From Breviolum minutum Mf 1.05b.01 (taxonomy: Eukaryota; Sar; Dinophyceae; Suessiales; Symbiodiniaceae), in NCBI GenBank assembly GCA_000507305.1, contig DF239103.1:173152-237151 (forward strand): a DNA stretch of 64,000 bases. The letters run 5' to 3'. Positions 46,780-56,148 of this stretch are shown in pieces. A model generated the notes under the pieces. It was not told where the DNA came from. It searched no databases and worked only from the letters and a program-made list of their open reading frames with translations. The translations under genes and the position numbers were made by a program. Within the stretch, counting starts at the first letter, position 1. Each line of letters starts with the position of its first letter.

Positions 46780-47168
46780 AAATGCTTTCACACCACCTGA
46801 GATGCTGACTTTTAAGCATACCAGCAGGTACTGCCAGGGCAGTGCCACCATGCAGCGATGTGGTTGACTTTGACCTCATGCGGGGCCCGGCAAGCAACAC
46901 GACCATCGTGGACCTATGGCAAAATCGGAAGCCCAATTTTACATCCAGTGGCGGCCAAGTATTTCTTTTCACAAGGCCTAGGGTCCTCAATTGTGAGGCA
47001 TTCATACGCATTCCCTAATACCGCTACAACCTTTCATCATGAGATCGATGACACATGTGGCACCGCCCCCGGAACGAGTCCCCAGGCGTTGCGAGGCTGT
47101 TACCTTGAACAAAACGAAGGGCTGGTGGACCGAGAAAACACATCATGTTCCAGAAGAAGCACATCCAG
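46780..47168. other. Spacer downstream of the ankyrin gene, possible unresolved exon
   Basis: Between 46830 and 47010 the minus strand is open in two frames with several possible AG and GT sites (for example VHDGRVACRAPHE before a GT). I could not choose between them. The interval would contain the 3' UTR of the ankyrin gene. Confidence 0.3.
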
Positions 47169-48095
47169 TCATTGCCTGTCCTTCCCCACTTTGGGCACCC
47201 CAGCTGTGGTGTAGGCCATGCCCTTTGGCACCCAGTTGCACCTGCAAATAAGGCGTTGACTTTGTGTCATGCATGTATCAAAGAGAAACGATGAACTGAA
47301 GCTATTTCTTGTATTACGCTTAATATTTGGGCTCTGACCAAACGATCCATCAACTTGAAATGGTTGTTGGCTTCGGCATGGGCCATGGCCTCGGACATCT
47401 CACCAGTGGAGGGCAACATCTTGCTGTCCACCAAAAAAGTTCAAAGGAAGAATCAAGAAAACATCATGCATGTCTTTTCATTTCGTCATCGCAGGCAAGT
47501 TCAGTTTTTCCGACTCCAAGCACAAGCTGTTCGTCAACGAGGGCTCAAGTGCAAATCCCACACCCTTTGTTTGGAACCCGCACAGTATATTCACGCACAT
47601 CCTGATGCATGTCAAGTCCCATGCTCCAGCTTTAAACAAATACAACATCTTTTCCTTGCCCACTGTTTGATCCCACTTGACCCCCTTCACTTCTCACCCT
47701 TCTCCAAACCCCAAACCTTGGCGTTCATGTCAGCCCCAACTTCAAGGAGAAGCATCGTTGCCTCATGAGCATACGCCCCAACCCCAGAAAAAATTCGAAA
47801 CCCAAGCAGCAAGTTAGACTACAAGGCCCAAAACATAACGGTGTTTTTTGGAGAATCTATTTATGATCTGCGGACAGCTACTGACGCTACTTTGGCACCT
47901 AAACCAAGACCAAATCTCCCGGAATCCGATACCACCCGTTTTCCCCGTAGATCCACCTGCGTATGTCCACCCATAGCAGCCAAGTGGATGGGCGTGCGCT
48001 TCTTGTGGTCGCAAATGTTGACATCAGCACCCCACTCCAATAAGCGGCAAATGCCATCGACATCATTGTTCTGCGCTGCCACGTGAAGGGCTGTC
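47169..48095 (-). CDS. Ankyrin-repeat protein gene, 3' exons
   Basis: Four minus-strand exons join in phase: 47957-48095, 47717-47761, 47355-47419 and 47169-47241 (TGA at 47169-47171). The first encodes a canonical ankyrin repeat, TALHVAAQNNDVDGICRLLE then WGADVNICDHKKRTPIHLAA, and the 45-nt second exon completes the next repeat (ATMLLLEVGADMNAK). The tail reads MLPSTGEMSEAMAHAEANNH, then WVPKGMAYTTAGVPKVGKDR. Introns are 113-297 nt with AG acceptors and GT donors. Ankyrin repeats mediate protein-protein binding. A further exon near 48180-48245 (INCADAEGRTVAK) probably precedes it, but the phase did not fit. Confidence 0.8.
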
Positions 48096-48939
48096 CTGAT
48101 GAATTCATTCCAGGTGACTTCCCATCGTCTTCAAAAAAAATCTCCAAGAATCTGTTTGGCTTCTACTTCGACATAATGTGCTTTCTCCAAACATGAAGAC
48201 TTTTTGCAACCGTCCTGCCCTCGGCATCGGCACAATTGATCCTCACTCCATAGATGTGCAAAAACCTTGATAGCGTGCATCAGACGTTCGATCCCAAAGA
48301 AAAGTGATACTATGGATAGACGAAGTCAGGCTTAACCCATCGTATATAAATACAAAGTTGTACAAAATACAAATGTAAATCATTGTAGATGATCCTTTCT
48401 AAAAGGTGTCAAACTGTTTAACTATCCCAACTCGTACCGGGATTTCTTTCATGCACCCTACCTTGATAGATCATCTACTGGGTTTGTATATGTTTATTAC
48501 GATATGTATATTATGTCAGTTTCAATTTTCTGAAATGAAGTCACCTAAAGATTAACTCTTAAAAATCTTGAACTGAAGGGAAGTCGTGCAGTTCTTTTGT
48601 AGCATGTTCTGCTAAACAAACCTTCGCACTCAAACATATGAATGTGTAGAACTTTGAAACACCAATAGTATTGTGGTCTAATGGTCAGAAGTTTCTGACC
48701 CTCAACAAACATGTAACACACCTCCCTGATATGGATGATGAATATCATTCTGCCAGTATCCCGCCTCCAATTGATATATCACAACCTGTCCATCCAATCA
48801 CCAGCACTGTACCAACGAGGTATCCTTTCGTGGCTTCTAAGTGCTTGGCTTTTCTGTACTGCCAATTGAAGGGTCTAGCTCCATTGAGATATTCACAGGC
48901 CCTTTGCTTCTAGATCTACAGGGGGGTTGTCGTGGATTT

Positions 48940-51900
48940 TCATGTATTCTCCCAATGTGTGTAATTCACCCCTGTTCTATCCACGAGTTTCAGGTCGACT
49001 ATGTTTTTGTAACCTTCAGGGACCTCGAGTTGTGACCCAAAGTGCAATATTCCACCCCAACAACCTACAGAAGACCCCTGCAAGCTGCACCACACTCGGG
49101 TTCACCCACTCCATGATATCATAGCGTCTGTTCTTTGTGACAATGTTAAAGGCCTCAGTGAATCAAGTGGCAGAAGCAAACCCCAAACCTGTACCAGTGA
49201 TTTTCAACAGCTGCACCGGGTCCCCCCTGCCGTTTCCCCTCGCTTGCTGATGGCCATGAGCTTTGCTCCGCGGCGATAGCACAACTTTGCAAGGCCTGTA
49301 ATCTGGTTTTTGTTGGGAGGAGTCAGCTTCAGCGCCAAAATTAGGTGGCTTGAACCGATTTCCCCTTCCAACAGAAAACCTGAAAAATAGACGGATTGGA
49401 TCTCAATATTCATGATGAAGGGTTTTGTTGAGGGGGGGCAAGAAGACAGGATGTCTTCCCTTGCAGTCAAGTCCTGGTGCTAATGTTTTCACTGGAAAGG
49501 TTGATTGCCAGAGCTGGATTTATGACATCGCATGTCAATTAGCATATGATGCCGTCGATCCGCAGAAGGAACCAAAAGGGCTCTTCCAGTATTTGTCATC
49601 TATGCTACTCTGCTACATAAAACCTCCACTCAAGCATGATATCCATAGCTTTTTGGATGTAGAATCTCTAAAATTTGCCAAATTTACTCCATGCTTAGCC
49701 CAAAGACAACGAGGATTCAACACTGTCATCTTCCGACTTGAGGCTGAGGTATCAGACCCAGGTTTCCAGTAGTGCAAGCGAACCTGACGCACCGTTTTTT
49801 CTGCCAAAAAATCAAGTCATCAACATGCCAACCTACTCAAATGACCCCCCAAACACACTCAGGGTCAGGCTCTAACAATGTCATATCAGATTCCACCTCA
49901 GGTCAATGACTTTTTTCAGGTCGCCATGGACAAAAAAATCTGGTCTGTAGTCAAAGATTACTGGCTGGATTTACTGGAGCCTGGCATGGAATTGTGTCGT
50001 TTTAGCCAAGGGGTTTCAACGGACTCATTCGAAGCTGAGAAATCTGGTGCTTCCCATGAGCTACCGACATCAGTAGCATCGATGTCGGTCGTTTCCAGCA
50101 AACGCTCCAGCATGTTCATCAGGACCGTCCCGGTCCTGGGGCCAACATCAATATGGGGGTTTCCTAAAATGGTGGTACCCCCAAATCATCCATTTTAAAA
50201 GGGTCTTCCATTATAAACCATCCATTTTGGGGTACCCCTATTTTTGGAAACACCCATATCTACAAAATATCAAACTGTGGAGCAGCTCGATGATAGTGAT
50301 TTGTAGACATGAAACTCCAAAGTGAGTGCCTGGATTTCATCTCAAACTGGGTAGGTAAAATCCCTATATACAGCAAATAATCAAAATTCTGGCAACTGCT
50401 CATCTGGTATTCTGATTGGCGATGATCCCCTTTGTTTTGGCCGACCTTGTGACGCAGCTCTTCAAGTTGAAGGTTTTGGATTTCTCCTGTCCAGCAGTGC
50501 AGCTACACAGCAATCCCAATGAACCAAAGCCGTCATTCAACGCATTCAAAAAACAACAAAACAAACTCTTCAAATCGAAAAACCTTCAAAATGTGGCTAA
50601 TCACTCTAATATCTTGGAGGATAACTAACACAATACATTTGACTATCTCATCTTACGAACATTTTGACTATCACTGATGCCAATGACATGCCATGCCACC
50701 TTGCCTTCACCGGTTCAAAGGCAGTCTTCAAGTCGGCAAAGGGATCCGACTTCTGCGACAGGAAAGACGCGAAACATGGCTCCGATCAACTCTGGAAGTG
50801 ACATGCTATAGCTGCTATCCCTCACCTGCTCAGGCTCTTGTTTCTTGACTTGGGAGCCAGAGCGCCTAAGACTTCACAGGTGATGACACACAGTAGTTCC
50901 CCAAAAACCCCCCCAAACCCTGGACCAAAGTTCTGTACCAAACTGGTACAAAGGCATCCTGTACAGTTTTGAGCCATAACCAAGATAGTATTTTGTGGAG
51001 GAAAATGATCGCATTACATATATACTCTTCTGGATTCAAGGAGACTGATCTTTTTTTGGAGGAAACGAATAGTCTGGTACCCATTTCCTACTGAACCATG
51101 ATTCTCGTAGGAAGGATATACAAAATTGCATGAACTACCTCATTACCTGCCTCGACTCTAGAGTTAGCTGGTCTAAGGTTTTTGCATTGTTGCCCCAGAA
51201 CAGTAGTAGATGTAAATAGCAAAATGGATATACCCTGCTCGGTCGCAGCGATGGACAAAAAGTATACAATAAATCAACTCCCTGGTTGTGAGAAACCAGG
51301 GAAGTTCCTCTTTGCAGCAATTTATCAAGCAAGTGATATTCCTAATAAGAAGACAAACTCCAAGACCTTCATAACAAACAAACATCTTGACTATTCCAGA
51401 GGTAGATTTTTACTACAAATGGTCACAAGTCGAGAGAATTTAGGTGGAATGAGTCGGAGGTTTCAGAAACTTCCTCGTAGCTCAAGTCTTCCACCCCCAG
51501 CCAAGTCACGACATTTTGGCTCTAGTTTTTGAAGGAGCCTGACCAGCTGGAAGGGAGAAGTCAGGCGTTTTTTAATGTGCGGGAAAGACAAATCCTCATG
51601 GTGAAACTCTTCTTCACGATGGCTTGCAAAACTAACATCTCGCACAGATTCGTCATACTATGTTACTTGTGGGGGAGGGATTTCACTTTCCATGTATGAA
51701 ACAAGCAGATAAACTACTTACATCCGGTGCATGATTTTTGACCATTAACAGAAATTACCGCCATCTTTTCTGCTCTGTATAGGATTTTCTTGCCTTGACT
51801 TCAGGCTCCTTAGGTTCTTCTTTGCTGCCGGAGACACGTCGACCTGCAACATTTTTCCATGCAAACGGTGTCCTGCTGACTCAAACAAGACATGCAGGTT

Positions 51901-52506
51901 CTTAGTTCAATAAAAGACTTGTCTTTGGATGGTCATGTCATTTGATCCTGAATCCAAAAGATGTTGTATACAGACATGTTCCATGACCCGAACATGAGAG
52001 TACTCATTCGTTCCTTACCAACCAAACCGACGATTTCCTATAGCCCGGCACCTGCATCTGGGCTCTGGGTTGTCTGGCAACAGCTGGGGCTGGTGCGATT
52101 TACCAACCAATTTGAATGTCTGCAAAATTACTGCATGCATTCGAAAGAAACTCATACAATTGATACCCCTCTAGGGTGAAAATTGGACTTTTTCGGCTTA
52201 GTGTACCATCGTTCTTATCTCCCAGTTACCAATCGCAGAGATTTCAGGATTCTGAAATCTGTATTAAAAAAAACGCCGAAAGCAACTCTTTTCTTCCCAC
52301 ACACCCTGTTTGAGTCAGACGCGCTGAAAGTTGTCTTTGTTCAGCAGCATTTTCCGGCAATCAATGGAAGAATTAAAACATTTGGAGCAAACCGTTCAGT
52401 TGGGCATGGCACTACTCTGCTGTCGCAACTTCAGCTCCAAGTCAGGATCGTAGCCCTCGTCGTAGAGCCGCTTTACCGGTGCAAAAGCACGCTTGAAGTC
52501 GCGGTC
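48940..52506 (-). CDS. Multi-exon gene, function unknown
   Basis: Minus-strand exons with good splice sites: 52430-52506, 51794-51843, 50826-50865, 50705-50752, 50069-50135, 49688-49783, 49217-49379, 49065-49127 and 48940-49023 (TGA at 48940-48942). Phases join for 50826/50705, 50069/49688 and 49217/49127; other joints need a missed exon. GC donors occur at 51794 and 50705. The peptides include RDFKRAFAPVKRLYDEGYDP, KEEPKEPEVK, FADLKTAFEPVK, VLMNMLERLLETTDIDATD, SHLILALKLTPPNKNQITGL and a C-terminus VPEGYKNIVDLKLVDRTGVN. The [RT]AF.PVK motif is repeated in two exons. No family was recognised, and two genes could be merged here. Confidence 0.45.
50150..50262. mobile_element. Small inverted-repeat element (family 2)
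   Basis: A 113-bp foldback whose ends read ATATGGGGGTTTCCTAAAAT and, inversely, ATTTTTGGAAACACCCATAT. Inner repeats GGTACCCCC and GGGGTACCCC extend the stem. It is MITE-like, distinct from family 1, and lies a few bases upstream (minus sense) of the exon at 50069-50135. Confidence 0.6.
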
Positions 52507-52693
52507 CTACCATGTAAAAACCCCAAGATTTTCCGCCCGTTTGTTACTTGGAAGTGGGGAAAGATGTTAATTATGTAAGAGCAAAAATAACATGGAACCT
52601 AAAAATGGGGTATTTGCTAGAGTGTTTTTTCCTGTTCTTTTTGGGGATGTGTTTGGGTAAGATCTGACTTTTTAGTGGTGTAACGTATAATCA

Positions 52694-52695
52694 CC

Positions 52696-52731
<36 letters not shown>

Positions 52732-52732
52732 G
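52694..52732. repeat. (ATC)n microsatellite
   Basis: Thirteen or so units of ATC; the repeat ends with TGTAGG. Confidence 0.9.
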
Positions 52733-52996
52733 TAGGATATGTGGGTGTAGACAACAGAATTCCAGTGACCAGTGGAAAGTGGAAATGCACTCTTGACAAC
52801 TGGCGTGAATACGGAAATGAGATCTGTTTCAGTAGTATAGTAAGGGAATTTTAGATTTTGCCTTGTTCTTTAGTTCTTTGTCTGTGAATATCAGAAGGCA
52901 TCAAAAAACCATTCAAATTATAAGACTCAACAGACATCTACTTGCAGAGGGGATGGCTTATTAAATAGCACAAGCATGCAACTACCGCAACTACTT

Positions 52997-53200
52997 TCAT
53001 GGTTCATCTGCTTGGAGCTTCCCCCCAGGCAGCGCCTTCCGCAAGGTCTTCAGGATCTCGGCCGCCAGAGGAGACGATGGAACGCCCAGGTTCTTCTCAA
53101 GGCGCAGCAAGAGCTGAAGCATTTCTGTCTCTCGGAGGTGGCGACTCAAAATGTCTGGTCGAGGGCCAACCGCAATGGCATGGAAGACATGCATGATGTC
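52997..53200 (-). CDS. Terminal exon of a minus-strand gene
   Basis: The exon follows a GGTGACAG| acceptor and runs 68 codons to a TGA at 52997-52999. It encodes DIMHVFHAIAVGPRPDILSR, then EMLQLLLRLEKNLGVPSSPL and ILKTLRKALPGGKLQADEP. It is helical with leucine-rich repeats of character and could be the C-terminus of the armadillo-like gene whose exons lie at 59236-60397. The phase between them does not match as modelled, so this is unproven. The two are separated by the tyrosine-recombinase retroelement, whose outer edge is only ~37 bases from this exon's acceptor. Confidence 0.55.
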   Translation of the reverse strand, partial: DIMHVFHAIAVGPRPDILSRHLRETEMLQLLLRLEKNLGVPSSPLAAEILKTLRKALPGGKLQADEP

Positions 53201-53236
53201 CTGTCACCGTTTGAGTTGTGAAAAAGTTGTTTGATT

Positions 53237-53398
53237 ATGTCTGCAAAGCATCAAGAAAATGACACACCAGTAAAAGCCAGCCACCTTTTACTTGTGATTG
53301 CGGTGTGTCCAGTTCTGGTTCCAGAACACTGTCTGTTGGGGGAGCCCCCCAAGCACGAGAAGTTTGTGTCGTTCCACAAGAGCAGTGTGGAGTGGTGA
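53237..53398 (-). repeat. B repeat, outer copy (trailer of RT cassette)
   Basis: Matches 55796-55957. It begins (plus strand) ATGTCTGCAAAGCATCAAGA and contains a palindrome, GTTCTGGTTCCAGAAC. It lies 3' of the RNase H stop codon on the minus strand. The copies diverge just after the shared AGCAGTGTG. Confidence 0.9.
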
Positions 53399-53569
53399 CC
53401 CTTTGTGACCTACCCGGCCCCCCAGAGCCGCTCCACCACTGTTTAAAAAGGAACGGAATCAAAAGGAAAAAGATCAATACAAGTCTTACCCTCCCATGAC
53501 AGCGCCATCGGCTGCCGCAGGGAGGGGTCAACGTGTTCTGGATCCAGGACCCACCCTTCCCCAAAAAGG

Positions 53570-55660
53570 TCACAGGTGGGTGTCCATGTTGTCTTGCCAC
53601 AGCGCAGTATCCCCAGCTTCCAAAATTTTTGGAATCAGAGCCAACTTATGAAAATAAGGCGTGAGATCTACTCTTAGAGCAGGATCAAAGCCTTTAGGAT
53701 TGGGATGCGTCAGTTCATCAGCCCATTGATTGTCATCTCGACGTGAATGGGCAGGAGCCAGCATATGCCCAGCTTGGTAAAGTTGGTAGACGAGCTCCAT
53801 GAGAATCACTGCCGTCGGCATCTTCCTGGTAGCATTGTTGAGAATGGAATAGACATTTCCTTGATTGTCACTTACCAGCGGGATGTGGAGTCTACAGGGT
53901 GTTGAAGGATTCTGCGCCATCAGCATCAGTGCCAAGAACAAAGTGCCATAGAGCTCCAGGGCCGCAATTCTCTTCTGCGGGTCATTCTTTTTGAAAGCCC
54001 AAGGGTGGTGTTCTTGGCAAACTTTGTACTGAAACCACAGTACTTTGTCCTTAGATGGTTCCGGACTGTCTGTGAGCCATCCTCCTATCCAGGACTCACC
54101 TTCTTTCTCCGCGCTAGCATCACTAGCACCTGTCCATGATGACCATGGTGAGAATGGAGACATCTGAGGAAACTGTTTGGAGAAAAGTTGTGAGAGAAGA
54201 ACTGCTAGGCACCGGACCAACTTCCCCGGCACTCCAGCCGTTTTCACTGCAGACTTCCAAGCCCAGAAAGGCTGCAAGAAAGGCTTTGCCATCGGGCACG
54301 TGGCTGTGGCCCATTGGATTTTTCCTAAAGCTTTCTCAATTGCTTTGAGGGAAAAGGCCTTCCCTTCCTCCAGCTCCTTGAGCAGTTTCAAGACTGCCAC
54401 ATGTTTCTCCTTGGCCATTTGAACAAATGGACCAGAGGGGTTAATGACAAACCCCAACCAGGTGTTGATCTCAGAAAGGACTGTCTTCTTCCAACTAAGT
54501 GGGGTTCCCAAAGCCAGGAGAACCCCCAGCAGTGCAGGTGTCAGCCATGGTGCGTTGGATGCCAACGGAAGACAAATCCCCAGTCCACCTCAGGAAACAG
54601 TGCATAGAGGATCCGAAGGAGCAGGGCAGCCATCCTGCCCCAGTACAGTTGAGCACTGGCTACGCCATAAGTGCCGACTTTGTTGACCCACCACTGTTGG
54701 TCAATCTGTGCGACTTGGTATTTCCAACCTGATCTGAGGATTTTTATTCTCCTATGGGCCTTGGAAACATCTGCTTTCAGCAGCAAGAAAGTAGAGTCTT
54801 TATCGGGCCAGTGCCATACACTCCCTTTTGCCATGGGGTCAACGCCATCGGCAGTCGCCCGTTGCTCCTGTGGGACGCTTTCTGCGGTTGAGCTCAGGTC
54901 CATAGAACCAATCATAGAAAGAGTCAAGGTCTTCCTTCGTCAAGTTGAATTGAGGAAACTGAGGGAAGGCAGCCAGACACATCAACAAGGTGTTCCGGAA
55001 AACCAAGTGCAATCGCTCCAACTGGCGCCGTGTGGTTGGTGCTGCCCGTTCTTCCTCCTCTTCTTCCTTCTCCCAGCCGTCCACTGTGATCTTCTTACGG
55101 GTCTTGATGGGTCTCTCCCCTTCTTCCGGAAGGGCACTGATGATGTACTTGGAGTGAATGAAACCAATCTCACCTTTGCTGCAAAACTTGTACTGGCAAC
55201 GCAAGAGAGCATCACTCCCCTGGTCCCGGTTTTGGGATGCCCCATTTGGCTGAAAATTCCTTCTCAAGTTGGGGACGTTCACACAGGACTTCGGTCAAGG
55301 AAAGTGGCCTAGAAGGTCCTGGTCCCGGAGTGGCCATCACCGATCTTTCGCGGCCCTCACGACCTGGAATAGTTTCATTGCAGCAAAGCCAGAACTGGCG
55401 GCTGTGAAGCCATTGTGATCTGCTTCAAATCCAAGTTCTCTTGGTGGTTGTTGACGAGCCACCTGGGCTGAGTCCCAGCGGTCAGCCAGGTCCTCCACTG
55501 TGACATAGTTCTCCGACCCCAGTCTGTGCTGGATGAGGTAGGGGACTGACTTCATCATCAACAACTGTTTCAATGGTGCGCTAAGTTTACCGATTCCATC
55601 CTGGAGTGCATCTGGAATATCCGATGGTGGGATCTGAGAAAGATCCGGCGCTGCCGCCAT
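53570..55660 (-). pseudogene. RT-RNase H of the two-cassette element (decayed)
   Basis: Starts at the ATG at 55660 (MAAAPDLSQIPPSDIPDALQ). Frame breaks near 55337, 55225, 54900 and 54560 divide it. Motif A is LLLKADVSKAHRRIKI, and motif B lies in KVGTYGVASAQLYWGRMAAL. The next block jumps from DWGFVF straight to LASNAPWLTPALLG with a frame change, so the YxDD box (motif C) has been deleted. The following WLGFVINPSGPFVQMAKEKH is the DIRS-type connection. RNase H residues are visible: SDASAEKEGE, ALELYGTLFLAL, VSDNQGNVYSIL and DDNQWADELT. The last frame (54565-53570, 331 codons) is fully open. The enzyme cannot be active. Confidence 0.8.
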
Positions 55661-55690
55661 CCTTGGTGAGGGTGGGCGGGTTTCAAATTT

Positions 55691-55794
55691 TCTCACTTAC
55701 GTGACAAAAGCTCTTGAGCCAAAATGGCAGTGCCATTTTGGCTGTGAATGTTTGCACACATAATCCTTGCAAGTGCAAGCACAGCAAGTTCTAA
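55691..55794 (-). repeat. A repeat, inner copy (leader of RT cassette)
   Basis: Identical to 58555-58658 over 104 bp. On the minus strand it ends in GTAAGTGAGA, a consensus 5' splice site, exactly where similarity to the other copy stops. A downstream AG directly before the ATG (CTCACCAAG|GATGG) would allow a 39-nt intron. Confidence 0.9.
55713..55743 (-). promoter_or_regulatory. Spliced-leader core within a 27-bp palindrome (inner A repeat)
   Basis: Minus-strand bases 55728-55713 read GCCATTTTGGCTCAAG, identical to the last 16 nt of the dinoflagellate spliced leader. They overlap a perfect palindrome at 55717-55743 with 13-nt arms (AGCCAAAATGGCA) around one central base. The 5' arm is thus an antisense copy of the leader core. 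It could be a relict of a trans-spliced mRNA, a recombinase-binding site, or both. Confidence 0.8.
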
Positions 55795-55795
55795 A

Positions 55796-55957
55796 ATGTC
55801 TGCAAAGCATCAAGAAAATGACACACCAGTAAAAGCCAGCCACCTTTTACTTGTGATTGCGGTGTGTCCAGTTCTGGTTCCAGAACACTGTCTGTTGGGG
55901 GAGCCCCCCAAGCACGAGAAGTTTGTGTCGTTCCACAAGAGCAGTGTGAAGTGGGGA
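55796..55957 (-). repeat. B repeat, inner copy (trailer of recombinase cassette)
   Basis: Matches 53237-53398. It abuts the inner A repeat through ATGT at 55796-55799, giving a B/A junction like that expected in a circular intermediate. Confidence 0.9.
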
Positions 55958-56148
55958 CAGGGGTCACCACTCCCCAAAACCGCAGGATGCCTCTGTCCAA
56001 GGCTCTTAGCATATGGGCAACCTCAGTACCAGTCTGCGCCATTGGCAACAGCTGGGGACTGCAAGGTCTACCGTCTATGTCAGGAAAATGGAATGCTAGT
56101 AGTATCCTGTCTGCGCCCCCGGCAGCAGCAGTCCGCTGCCTACTTTTG

